The notes under the pieces were generated by a model that did no database searches, had not been told where the DNA came from, and saw only the letters and a list, made by a program, of their open reading frames with translations. A stretch of DNA of 64,000 bases from Siphonodentalium dalli (taxonomy: Eukaryota > Mollusca > Scaphopoda > Gadilida > Siphonodentaliidae): the NCBI GenBank assembly GCA_032622095.1, contig CP136066.1:231946961-232010960 (forward strand), written 5' to 3'. This document shows positions 46,001 through 55,340 of the stretch, one piece after another. The position numbers and the translations under genes were made by a program. Every line of letters starts with the position of its first letter. The stretch's first letter is position 1.

Positions 46001-48120
46001 CGCTTTAATACCCATATGCACGTGCTATATAACACTATGAAGCCGAATACATGTATAATGATAGTATAGCTTGAATGTTACCTGACATACAAGCATTAAT
46101 AGCAAACAAATGCATAGTTTATTCTCTAGATGCGCATATACAATTATTTTCAGGCAGTAAACGATCTTTGATGCAATCAAACGCACTGAAAGAGCTACGA
46201 CTGAAGGAGGGTGCACCCGTCATTCTGATAAAAAATTTGGGCTCGAGACTGGTCAACGGATGTAGAGGCATTGTCCACAATCTGGAAGATTCGGACCCCG
46301 TCATCGATTTCCAGGGAAATCTCGTTAAGGTGACGCGGGTAATATTTGACAAATACGAGGCAAACAGTAAACGCACCACTTCAGTAAGAATCCAATATCC
46401 ACTGAAACTGGCCTTTGCATTAACCGTGCACAAGGCACAGGGTCTTACATTGGATCCGCTAGTGGTGGATTGTGGAAGTTTTTATCGAGCAGGGCAGATA
46501 GGTGTTGCTGTCGGAAGGGCAAAATCAACAAGTCGCCTGCAAGTAAAACATTATAACAGAACCATAGCAGAGAAAAAACATGCACAGAAAGTGCAAGATT
46601 TTCCCAAAATATCAGATCATGCCCTTAGTGGTGATCTTTCATGTTGCCGAACTTACACCATTGGAGTCATAGCAGAAAATGACCTAGAAAATAGCGAGCT
46701 GCATCGCGAAAATGTGGATGAAATGGCAGCCATTCAAAAATATTCCCTTCCCAAACCAGAGTGTATTAAACAATGCCCATTCAATTTCACCGAGTTTGAA
46801 AAATCCGAGGAAGGACATACATACATGGAGTGTGCAACCAACGTAAATAAAGATTTATTAGAAGCTCACATGGGCATCCAATACACTATAATTTTCAGGA
46901 TTTTGGAACGTTCGGCATCAAAGCAAGGAGACTGGAATGCTCATTTTCAGGAATTAAATTCTTTTTTAATTTCCACAGACAACCTTCAGGCAATGAAAAC
47001 GTTATTTCAGACAGATACATTAACAAAGTCTCAGAATAAACTGGCATCAAAACTTGCATTCTGGATGAATGAAAAGCTAATACGCGAAAGGGCATCTGAG
47101 TCGGAAGCAGAACCGGTTCCCTCGACATCACATGCAGACCCAGAAGAACAGGGAACACTTGATGGGACAGGGGTAGGTAAAATAGAATATATAGCTGGAG
47201 TTTGTGTCCATAAAGTCAGGACAAAACTTGTTGCCGCTATCAAGAGGCGAATGGGTAAAGAAAGCAAAGTGTCAAAAGCAATGAAAAAATTGGACTACCA
47301 AAAGGAGAGACTCTTAAGAAAACTGAAGATGACAGAAACCGAAGCAATACCACTAGCGTCTGAAATTCCTGGAATTCTCCAGGAAATTGAAGCCAAACAG
47401 GGACCATCACGAGGCCTTACAATAATGAACAAGGAAGTGTTCAACTTCTTCAAAAGGCTGTATGAGTTGTGCAACCGAATGCTTTCTGTTGATGCTATTC
47501 ACCGTGACTATGACAGATTGCACGACGTTACACGGAAGGCATTATTAACCGACGTGAATGCTTTGGAGCTGTGGTTTGAGGTATTTGCAAACGACCAAAG
47601 CGACCACACTGATGGTGAGGAGGGTGAAGAAGACAGCACGTTTGTAGCAATGTTGTTGGATCTCCACCAAGACTTGTGCGAATATTTTCTCCGCTTAGCG
47701 ATGAAAGAAGCATTACACTGCTTTAGAGAACATATTCAAGTTAAGAAGTCGCAGGCATTGCGTGTAAGTCTGGCGGCATCTGGAGCTAAAAGGAAGATAG
47801 ATGAGGTGACACACAGTGGGGAAACAGAAGGTGCATACATGTGTGTAACATGTTCGGAAATACTTGAAGAAGAACCTTTGTTGAAAAAAAACTTCAGCAT
47901 CGGGTGTGATAATTGTGATAGGTGGTATCACCAACGTTGCCAGAAAGTGACAGCACGTGAAGCGAAAGCTGCCACTTGGACGTGCAAAACATGCAAGGAA
48001 ACAACTAAAGAAAAAGCAAAATTGAAACAGAAAGCAAAGGCGGCAGAGAAATCAAAGGAAACAGAACAACCAAATGAGAAAGGAAAAGCTAAAGGAAAAG
48101 GAAAAGCTAAACGTAAATGA
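40016..48120 (+). CDS. PIF1-type DNA helicase with C-terminal PHD finger, four exons
   Basis: Exons 40016-40119, 43783-44230, 45332-45563 and 46154-48120 join in phase to 916 codons. The start ATG (context gaccATGg) follows an in-frame stop. Helicase motifs in order: Walker A G-Q-C-G-T-G-K-T (24-31), motif Ia T-S-T-T-G-I-A (51-57), Walker B V-D-E-I-G-M (109-114), motif III C-G-D-F-H-Q-L-P-P (145-153), motif IV V-R-Q-E (186-189), L-V-N-G-C-R-G (294-300), motif V T-V-H-K-A-Q-G (353-359), motif VI G-V-A-V-G-R-A (378-384). Residues 400-820 are unassigned. A Cys4-His-Cys3 PHD finger spans 825-875, before a Lys-rich tail. PIF1 enzymes are 5'-to-3' DNA helicases; PHD fingers often read histone tails. 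There is no HUH Rep domain, unlike Helitron helicases. Splice joins are inferred from phase and motif continuity. Confidence 0.85.
40414..41467 (+). CDS. SGNH/GDSL-hydrolase-like protein, in helicase intron 1
   Basis: The domain lies in a frame open from 40577 to TAA at 41465-41467. SGNH blocks, numbered in that 296-codon frame: T-D-S-K-G-R with Ser at 92, Gly at 116, L-G-T-C-D at 143-147, and D-G-I-H at 272-275. Ser, Asp and His are kept; the Asn expected in block III (G-x-N-D) is Cys. A second open frame (40414-40593) starts at an ATG (M-E-Q-V-P-N-R-P-D-P-P-D) and could join the domain if a 40-bp intron (40594-40633, GTGTGA...CTACAG) is removed; otherwise a frameshift separates them, or translation starts at Met60. 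The gene lies in the same orientation inside helicase intron 1 and has its own AATAAA at 41561. SGNH enzymes hydrolyse esters; the substrate here is unknown. Confidence 0.65.
41507..41525 (+). promoter_or_regulatory. Shared 3'-flank hairpin motif, copy 1 (after hydrolase gene)
   Basis: ATTAAGGATAGCCTTATAT, 39 bp after the stop and 35 bp before AATAAA. The stem TAAGG/CCTTA encloses a four-base loop. In sense orientation with the hydrolase gene. Confidence 0.6.
41561..41566 (+). promoter_or_regulatory. Poly(A) signal of the hydrolase gene
   Basis: AATAAA about 95 bp after the stop codon and downstream of the hairpin motif. Confidence 0.5.
41567..42087 (+). other. Helicase intron 1, unassigned part
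   Basis: AT-rich intron sequence between the hydrolase gene and a foldback insertion; no coding or repeat signal. Confidence 0.4.
42088..43105. repeat. ~1-kb foldback element inserted in helicase intron 1
   Basis: Outer arms 'ttctcaatctgcctgtcgg' and 'ccgacaggcagattgagaa' are complementary. Inner arms pair again around a centre near 42657 ('acgtcagat...cttttac' with 'gtaaaagtcatctgacgt'). The left side is about 120 bp longer than the right. It lies wholly in the intron. Confidence 0.8.
43134..43609. mobile_element. TTAA-flanked MITE, copy A1 (helicase intron 1)
   Basis: TTAA followed by AGGTACTCAATCCG at the left and the complement CGGATTGAGTACCT plus TTAA at the right; arms of about 100 bp include 'aaatatttgattcgagtcga'. 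A second copy is at 62821-63286. TTAA targets are used by piggyBac and Kolobok families. Confidence 0.8.
44231..45331 (+). other. Helicase intron 2
   Basis: Donor GAG|GTAAGG, acceptor TTGAAG. Contains degenerate 'gacttaaaggggcagcg' and 'gacttgaaggggcac' repeats near 44555-44655 and a small hairpin at 45172-45237. No gene. Confidence 0.6.
45564..46153 (+). repeat. Helicase intron 3 with (TG)n/(TATG)n microsatellite
   Basis: Donor AAG|GTTGAT, acceptor TTTTCAG. Most of 45700-45945 is TG/GA/TATG simple repeat. Frames through it (Thr-His repeats on the minus strand) are artefacts of the repeat. Confidence 0.75.
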
Positions 48121-48194
48121 GATAAATACAACTTGCAATCATAACATACACTTGAAATGATCTCAGATTGCAATATATTGGTTGATGGATTAGA

Positions 48195-48213
48195 ATTAAG
48201 GATTGCCTTATAT
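48195..48213 (+). promoter_or_regulatory. Shared 3'-flank hairpin motif, copy 2 (after helicase gene)
   Basis: ATTAAGGATTGCCTTATAT, 75 bp after the helicase stop; the stem is unchanged and the loop is ATTG. Confidence 0.6.
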
Positions 48214-48410
48214 CTAACCGGATAATCAACGTATTGAGAATATGTTACGGAGAACTATAGACAAATGGTGCTGCAAAGGTTTATTGCAAATCATCCGTGT
48301 TTACCTCACATCACAAATCGTTTGTCGAAGAATAACTGTCCACAATGAACAGTGCGATATCTTATATATGTAACAATATGTAACAGAGATACTATGGTTG
48401 ATGGGTTAGA

Positions 48411-48429
48411 ATTAAGGATTGCCTTATAT
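48411..48429 (+). promoter_or_regulatory. Shared 3'-flank hairpin motif, copy 3
   Basis: ATTAAGGATTGCCTTATAT in the second tandem unit, identical to copy 2. Confidence 0.6.
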
Positions 48430-48656
48430 CTAACCGGATTATCAACGTATTGTAAATATGTTACGATATCTAACCGGATTATCAACGTATTGAAATTCTG
48501 TTACGGAGAAGTTAATAGACAAATGGTGCTGCAATGGTTTATTGCAAATCATCCGTCTTGATCTCACATCACAAATCGTTTGCCGAAGAATAACTTTCCA
48601 CAATGAATACTGGGATATATGATATATAACAGCGATACTATGGTTGATGGGTTAGA

Positions 48657-48675
48657 ATTGAGGATTGCCTCATAT
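48657..48675 (+). promoter_or_regulatory. Shared 3'-flank hairpin motif, copy 4 (compensated stem)
   Basis: ATTGAGGATTGCCTCATAT: both stem sides changed together (TAAGG/CCTTA to TGAGG/CCTCA), so pairing is kept. Confidence 0.6.
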
Positions 48676-48725
48676 CTAACTCGATACTTCAATTGTTGAA
48701 ATTATGTTATGGAGAACTCAGTGTT

Positions 48726-50237
48726 AACGCTCCATTGGTACTTCAACTTTAAATTGACGAGCGGTGTACGTGTACTGGACAACATCAACTTTCGACTGTT
48801 CGCAAGAGATTGTCAGATGTCGGGTATTTATCTAGCTACAGGCATTATGTCATCTGATAACTTGATAAAGTACGACCAAGTTCAAATTTCATCCAGATTA
48901 AACAATAGTTATTGCTTTTTTTTCAATAAGCGAAAGCATGTATAACTTTCCCGTGACACCATTGCATGTGGTCACAGATACTTTGTGAATATACAGTTAT
49001 ATATTTGTGTATTTGTGCATGTATGCACACAATTCTAAATATAGCATACATGCTTTTAAGGTATTCCATATCACTAGCATTTGTGGACTATCATTGGCCT
49101 GCATTGATATAGTGTTGTGTGAAATTTATCACACACCTATACTGTTCAACTGCTCCCAGAACAGTAAACTTCAAGCCATTCTATAATATTTCTCGTGTAT
49201 AATTTGCTACAGGGAAAACGAGCAACAAACATATTCACCGTTGATCAAGTGGTCCTACAAATTTGCTATGATGCTGGTGGGTCCTACTAATATGTTATGA
49301 TACTGGTGGGTCCTGCTGACTTGCTTATATTGTTAATAAAAAGTATCTTTATTTGTTGTGGTATTTGGCTAAAACGAGGAATTTGACAAAAAGCCAGTGT
49401 CGCTATGAATCATTCAAGAACATGTATGTTTTTGAAAAATTGAATACTGGCTGCGCTGGTGTTTGGTCAAGTTGATTAGAGTCTATTTTCAACAACTAAC
49501 AAATAGTATTAGCACTATTTCGCAAAATATATGTTTCTCTAATATCTGATACAAATAATGGCTCAGATTCATCGAAAACCAAAATAAAATGACAACTTAT
49601 AAAAATAATTACGGTACTTTTTCTTAACAGCATCAGTTTGTTCTAACAACATCATAGCAATTCAGCGCGACCAAACCGCATCATCGCACATTTACAGGAC
49701 CACTTGACCAGGGGTGATATTCGAGTCGATCGCATGTACCATCCGTTTACCAATCCAGTATCCCTCAATTAATTTGATTACGACTTGTAAACGGAAATTC
49801 GTAATTTACTTTACGCCATTTTATGGCTACAGTCATAAATGAAATTGATATAAAATTATTAACTTTGATTTTAACCGGAGCGTTTACAGTATACATCTTC
49901 CACTTAAATTACTTATGTTTCTATATATTATCGATATTAGATCGTTGTTATCACCGGAAATTTATTGAAAATGGCGTACAGTACCCCTTTAAGGCTTTAA
50001 TCTGTTTCCCTTTTCTGTAACGTTACCAAATTGTTGTACCTTCATCACGATATTCCAAACCTGGATATACAGTTCATATAAACACGTAATATAATAAAAT
50101 ACTCAATACTATGTTGCTATCATAATGATGGATGTGGGACATTTTTACTTGAGTTCGCTGTATATTGTCATCATGCTGTCAAATACATATAGCATTGTAT
50201 AGTGTCACTATGCAGTCGTCCACGGGATGATTATCAA
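48726..50237. other. Region between the convergent helicase and transposase genes
   Basis: Non-coding AT-rich DNA with 'gatcaagtggtcct' (49235) and its complement 'aggaccacttgacc' (49697). Short open frames lack support. AATAAA at 49335 might serve a long helicase transcript. Confidence 0.4.
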
Positions 50238-50256
50238 ATATAAGGCTATCCTTAAT
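50238..50256 (-). promoter_or_regulatory. Shared 3'-flank hairpin motif, copy 6 (transposase side)
   Basis: ATTAAGGATAGCCTTATAT on the minus strand, beyond the presumed poly(A) signal. It lies in a ~56-bp unit duplicated at 50375-50430. Confidence 0.6.
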
Positions 50257-50318
50257 AATGATACGCATCCACGTGGGTTAATTTGAGCAATAGGTAAATG
50301 TTGACTGTTTGTGGTCCT

Positions 50319-50324
50319 TTTATT
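50319..50324 (-). promoter_or_regulatory. Poly(A) signal of the transposase gene
   Basis: AATAAA on the minus strand, about 170 bp after the transposase stop and 70 bp after the hairpin motif at 50395-50413. Confidence 0.45.
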
Positions 50325-50394
50325 GTGAATTATGGTGTCAAATAACTGATGCAGTTTATATTTACTATTAAGTCATCCACGAGAGCGTTATCAA

Positions 50395-50413
50395 ATATAA
50401 GGCTATCCTTAAT
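50395..50413 (-). promoter_or_regulatory. Shared 3'-flank hairpin motif, copy 5 (after transposase gene)
   Basis: ATTAAGGATAGCCTTATAT on the minus strand, 83 bp after the transposase stop, identical to the hydrolase copy. Confidence 0.6.
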
Positions 50414-50496
50414 TATGATACGCAGACGCGTGATAATGTGATCGTCGAAAAACACTAGAACCTCAAATAAGGTAATATTTAAAGCCTAGACTGCTT

Positions 50497-52915
50497 CTAC
50501 TTTTTTCTCGGGTTGAGTGGGCGTCCGTTTACAGCGCCATAACTTTCTGCTTTGGCACCACTGTTACACTTCGATGACACTGTTGTTTGGGTTAGCACAA
50601 TAGCAGTGCAGGCTGGTCCATATTGTTTTAATGTGGGGTTAGGGTTAAGGCCATGCCTGACACCTCTCATTTGACAGAATGTATTTTCAATTAAATCTGA
50701 ATTGAATCTGGATGGAATCAGACTATTCTTTCCATCGAGCACTCTTTTGCATAGTGAAATGAACCCGAGAATAGTTGAGTCGATATCCATTCGTGTTTCA
50801 CGTGTAATGAGGTGCTTTTTAACAATTTTGAGCTTGCTGTCGGTGACTTGTTTCTCCCATGCATGAAAGAACTTCAAAATATTTGTCATCTGTTTTATCC
50901 TTTCATCCTGGATACTTGCAATAGGTTTTCTGTCGGTGAACATTGTCACCATTTCGGAGGTCATGTTGAGAAGCTCAATTGTCGAATCTAGGACAGTCGG
51001 GTCCGGAAGGGTTTGCCTGTAGCATGACATCAGATAAAGCATGTCTTTATCCAACACCTCTGTTGCCAGTTTGTTTCTCATCTTGTTTGTTGACGTCATA
51101 TCGAAATGTTCATTGGTCAGTTTGTAGTGGACCCTAAAGCCTATATTTTCATTATACTCGTGAGCGGCCATCCAGTGATCCCACACTATTGCCGTCGCGT
51201 CCTTTTCCAGATATCTACCTTTCGCATTCTTGTGACACAATCGACTGTCTTCTACGTTATTGCGGATTTTCTTCAGGACATGCATGATGTCCTGAATCAC
51301 ACAAACGCGATCATCGATATTATATGCGTTTACTGCACAATATTCCTCTTGCCTCAAATCGGCCCCTCTAGGAAATAACATAGACGACAGAGACCTATTC
51401 GTTGATGCACCGTCGAACATCAAGTATTCGACGGCGAACCCATGGTTGTCCAACTTATCTTGTATCTTTAAGAAGCTTTCAAAAAGTTGATAGGCTGATG
51501 CTGTATCGGAACCAAAATAGCACACCGGCCAACGGAAACCGGTGTACCCATGAAACACGAATTGTAGCGCGTGTGTCGCCAGTTTGAAGGTGTTTTTTCC
51601 TCCCGAGTTAATTTTATCTATGTTACGGCTAACATCTCCCATATCAACAGCTCCAACGATGTGCCAGCTGTCGCCTCGCCTCGCAAATTCTACATTCTGT
51701 TGAATTGACATTTCATCTATAAGGATACCTCCGCGTTTACCAAATTCTGGTATTTTCTGTCTTTCAGCCGTGTTTTCCATCCATTCAAAATTGTCTTCCA
51801 CTATCCCTGGTTTTTGGTCAACGGCGTTCTTGTAGTATCTGAGTAGTCGCTGTGAAGGCAGAAGAAGCATTTTTGTAGCGCCAAGGTCTCGGTAGGCTGC
51901 AGGAGACCTGCAATATAACCCTAGACACACTGAAATAACTTCTGGATCCCAGCGTCTCCTGCGAGGATTGATTTGATCATTGCCGTTCCGTATTTGGTTT
52001 TCGAGTAATACAGCAATATTTGTTGGCGCCCCCATTTCCACTACCTTCTTTACAATTTCCATCATATCGCTGTGGTCATCATTGACAAGCTGTACTGTTT
52101 CGCAATCTGCTGGACTCTTTCGAATATCGACCGTATCATCTAACATCCGTTCAGTCGAATGTTCAGAATCATTATCATCTTTGGATATACTAACCTCGCA
52201 GGCATTCTTGCTTCCTAAGTTTTCCGAGGATGTTAGTGCCTTTCGTTTTCGTTTCATGCGCGACTTTATGGAATAAGAGCATTGTCTGCAGTTGTTGGAC
52301 GATGCATTCGAAATAAGCAAGAAATGCAAGCAGTTCTTTGCGCGAACGCGTTCCTGTCCCACATCGCTATTCAGAGTACGCCAGCTTTCTATTATTGAGT
52401 CTTGTGGCGGATCTACATCACTTTTTGAAAATCCATTGCATACGCGTATATTTTCAAGAAAAAATATCCACCCTAGAAACAATTTATGCCGTTCGAGTAT
52501 TGATGATATTTGAAGTGGAATGTTTTTACCCCGCATGGAGACATGCACGATAGGTCCGAACAGCAGCGATACTGATTGGGGGATGCCATTAACTGTCCAT
52601 ACCGTGGGACACGATACCACGAGATCATTCTGTTCCGTCTTTCCCGCTTCACAATGAGACGGTATACTTATGGTTTCCTCATGTTGTTGCTTCCTGGTGG
52701 CAATATTCCTATATATAGTTTTTGTTTTCTCCCTTTTCACATGTTTAGTAAACTTTTCTGCCCCAAATAAGCTTTTGAGAACAGCCGACAAGTAGATTTT
52801 CGAAGGTGACGTCACCCCGGCCTTTTGAAAATCATTTATCATCTCGCAATATATGACCTCCAAATCTGTGCATTCTTCTTCACTTGTGTCACATTTTTTG
52901 TATTTGACTGCCAAC
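50497..52915 (-). CDS. P-element/THAP9-like DDE transposase, main exon
   Basis: An 805-codon frame, counted from the first codon (TTG) after a 3' splice site ('ttattcgtag', 52916-52918). A helix-turn-helix-like segment (W-D-P-E-V-I-S-V-C-L-G-L, S-P-A-A-Y-R-D-L) at 323-345 precedes the RNase H fold: I-L-I-D-E-M-S-I with Asp400, L-M-F-D-G-A-S with Asp501, I-Q-D-I-M-H-V-L-K-K-I-R-N-N at 541-553, and S-D-L-I-E-N-T-F with Glu744. This order matches P/THAP9 transposases, so the likely triad Asp400-Asp501-Glu744 is intact. No THAP zinc finger is visible; C-R-Q-C at 209-212 is the only Cys pair. The first exon is unresolved: the first in-frame ATG is codon 25, or an upstream exon supplies the start. 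It converges with the helicase gene. Product: presumed cut-and-paste transposase, nuclear. Confidence 0.82.
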
Positions 52916-54122
52916 CTACGAATAAAGATACAAGTACATAGCGTTTTTATTGTTTAGTGCTTGTCCGACCAACATCGTCGGTTTTGGTTTCTTTCCAGAA
53001 ATGACAGGACGTAAAATAAAATGAGCGGATGCGATCAAGATATAGACCATTGCATATCAAAATTATAACTCATTGCTTACAAAACAATGTCTTCATAACT
53101 GGACATGCATCTACAAGAGAATTTTATACAGCGGCAAAGTTGATGCTACATTGACTCATTAATTTTGTTCATTTTATAATTATATTTTTCATCCCCACAT
53201 TTTGACATTTACATCACGTCGACTGAATTAGGAACATTCCAACTTTTATCTCAACCCCCCAGACTGATTCTCCCTTAAATGAACAAATTGGGAGTTCGAA
53301 ATCACAAAAGTAAATGTACACTTGCACCAGCTTGCACTGCGTTAATTTGTCGCCATGTGGAAACATTAATGCTTTATTTTATAGGATTTTTTTCCAAGAA
53401 TAAACTCAATATTTAAACCAAGACCTCGACCAATGGTATCGTGTCGGGCGCCCATCAATAATCTGAAATCGACTACAACCACCTCGCATGTGTAATTTGA
53501 CTTCTATATCAAGATGTTTGACCCAGGTGATGGGTCATCGTAACCAACGCAGGTGAAAGTTGCCAGAGAGACCACAAATAAATTGAGCATGACTTGTAAT
53601 TCGGGCTATACTCACATACCAAATTTAATTCCGTTCAGTGCAGACTTACTAGTTAAAGTTCTCACCCGGAAACGGAAATTAAATTCTGACAACAATGGCC
53701 TTAACTCCGGATAAAATTGGCAGGTGGAACCAAAATTCGAACTTGACCTGTATGTTGTGCTAATAAAACCATATACAAATTTTCAATCAATTCAATACAG
53801 ACTTACTAAAGTTATCATCTGCAAAGCGAACGGACATCCCGCTAGACGGCCCGACGGATGGACCAATAACATAATATGTCCCGTTCTTGTTTTCAAGTAA
53901 TAAACATAATAAAAAATAAAATAACTTACCACAACGCAAGTTGCATATTCTCTATCAGAGCTGATTCAGCAATTGTAGACATATGTATTACAGTGTTAAA
54001 GGTCATGGCAATATGACATTATGAAATATACGCTAACGAAAAATTAATGCAACGAAGAATTATACGGGTGATACGGGTGTTCAAAGAAATTATTGGGTCG
54101 ACGACGATGATGCAAATCTGTG
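52916..54122 (-). other. Transposase 5' region with inserted dispersed repeat
   Basis: Between the transposase exon and the right inverted repeat. 53580-53900 is a dispersed repeat ending 'aataacataatatgtcccg', as at 1720. A donor-like GTGG|GTAAGT on the minus strand at 53930 follows an ATG 54 bp upstream (M-S-T-I-A-E-S-A), but its phase does not fit the main exon. Confidence 0.45.
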
Positions 54123-54853
54123 CGGTTGTCGACAGACAACAGTTCACGCACGAAAAGCGTCAGGTTGCATTGAACAAGTTCAGCACATGTTTCTCGACTG
54201 TTCTCGTGTGTGCTGGAAAGCCGGCGAAGATTTGAGCGCTCACTCTACATCCAGCTATTAAATGCACGGTTTGCCCACACACTCACCCATATTTAGTCAA
54301 GTAGATATTCGATTACATTTACTTTTGAAAAGAGTTGATCATCAAAACATATCACAATGCATATTTCGCGACACCATCGCCTTGTGACGTGCCCCCACCC
54401 CCCCCCCCCCCATACAACGACGATGTCAACGATAGAGCGATGGCAAGGTTTATACTCCGGGGACAAGTCAAAGGTTGGTCCGCTTAATGTATTTCGCCTT
54501 TTTGACCGAACCGAGTTCAACCGACTTTTCGGAAGAGTTATCGATCCTAACAATCCCGTGCTAATGATGTTGTGTCGAGACAAATTTTATCGTGATTTTG
54601 ATTATTTTCACCTGATAAAAGTTGTTTTTCTGGATATACCTCTCAAGAAATGTACGGTAAGTGTGATTATCGATATTCGATAGTTTTGCATACGTAGTTA
54701 TGCATGTCCGAAGCTTAGTTGTTTTGATGAGATTTCGAGTGCAACATGGGAGGTGGGTGGGTTTAAAATTTTGTTTTTTACATGTTGTTTCCTAACTTTC
54801 TATATTATTCTTACTCTAGGGCTACTACTTATATATAATGGCCAACAACTGTG
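54123..54853 (-). repeat. Right terminal inverted repeat, 731 bp
   Basis: Reverse complement of 39230-39962 apart from a C run of 14 against 16. The outer end is ...GGCCAACAACTGTG. It presumably carries the promoter for the inward transposase gene, as the left copy does for the helicase. Confidence 0.92.
54423..54656 (+). CDS. Outward-facing 78-codon exon in right inverted repeat
   Basis: Identical to the exon at 39427-39660 and again ends at ACG|GTAAGT (donor at 54657). The C run upstream differs in length between the two repeats, so the frame before the ATG differs while the exon itself is unchanged; this makes the ATG at 54423 the natural start. Confidence 0.4.
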
Positions 54854-54861
54854 GTTAGTAA
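54854..54861. other. Target site duplication of the giant element, right (GTTAGTAA)
   Basis: Exact copy of 39222-39229, directly after the right terminus. Confidence 0.92.
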
Positions 54862-55332
54862 TCCCGTTTGAAATTTTAATATGCTTCACAAATGAATTTG
54901 TTTTAAAATTTCTTTAACCAAACTCCATAGAGGGAGTGATGAATTGACACATTGTGAGAGGTGTGAGTTGTAATCTTCATTGTAAGGTGTGGTAATCACG
55001 GTAATCTAAAAATAACAACAACCAGATTAACACTTGAGGGCCGACGATGTTTTCACAGCTGCCAGTAATCACACTCCGTTGTCAACATGCTTCCAGATTG
55101 GAGCCTTACAGGTGTTAATTGTTTTATAACACCATGATATACCCTGATAGTGGAGTATTGTGTGCAATCACAGTTGACAGTTGTAAATTATCATAAATTA
55201 TTTGGGGCATTTTGCCGAATTTCGTCAGTCAACTTTGGAATTTTTAGGGCGACTTGAACTTCGCCCTACTGCAAAAATAAGGCGAAGCGGACGGCGCTAG
55301 GGCGAAGAAGTCGCCCACTCGGCTGGTCCCTG

Positions 55333-55340
55333 TGGTACAC
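55333..55340. other. Target site duplication of the outer hAT element, right (TGGTACAC)
   Basis: Exact copy of 38807-38814, directly after ...GGCTGGTCCCTG. Confidence 0.85.

Larger units (their letters stand above)
48179..48725 (+). repeat. Tandem ~215-245-bp repeat in the helicase 3' flank
   Basis: Two full units and part of a third, each starting 'ggttgatgg(g/a)ttagaatt'. Each contains one copy of the hairpin motif and 'gaataact.tccacaatgaa'. The second unit has an extra internal duplication of 'atctaaccggattatcaacg'. Confidence 0.8.
39230..54853. mobile_element. Giant P-superfamily DNA transposon (15,624 bp) with helicase and hydrolase cargo
   Basis: Both termini are CACAGTTGTTGGCC in inverted orientation and begin inverted repeats of 733 bp (left) and 731 bp (right). 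An 8-bp direct duplication GTTAGTAA flanks it. P-superfamily elements make 8-bp duplications, and the only transposase inside (50497-52915, minus) is P/THAP9-like, so the boundaries and the enzyme agree. Also inside are a PIF1-type helicase with PHD finger and an SGNH-hydrolase-like gene. All three main coding frames are largely intact and the repeats nearly identical, so insertion is probably recent. Canonical P elements are about 3 kb with short inverted repeats. Helitron is excluded by inverted termini, target duplication and lack of a Rep domain. Confidence 0.9.
38815..55332. mobile_element. hAT-type element split by a larger transposon
   Basis: The ends are CAGGGACCAGCC and its reverse complement, with subterminal 'gggcgaa...ttcgccctact' hairpins at both sides and a perfect 8-bp flanking duplication. 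The hAT parts are 38815-39229 and 54862-55332, together about 0.89 kb, so the element was a non-autonomous hAT before the 15.6-kb insertion at 39230. No transposase fragment is left in either part. Confidence 0.85.

Noticed and set aside
39230-54853. Helitron with PIF1-type helicase
   Set aside because: The helicase has no upstream HUH Rep domain, the element has long inverted termini and an 8-bp duplication, and it carries a DDE transposase. Helitrons have none of these.
39230-54853. Academ or KDZ-type giant transposon
   Set aside because: No XPG nuclease, superfamily-2 helicase or Cys-cluster/SWIM features were seen, and the RNase H motifs (L-I-D-E-M, F-D-G-A-S, D-x-x-H-x-L-K-x-I-R-N-N, L-I-E-N) follow the P/THAP9 pattern.
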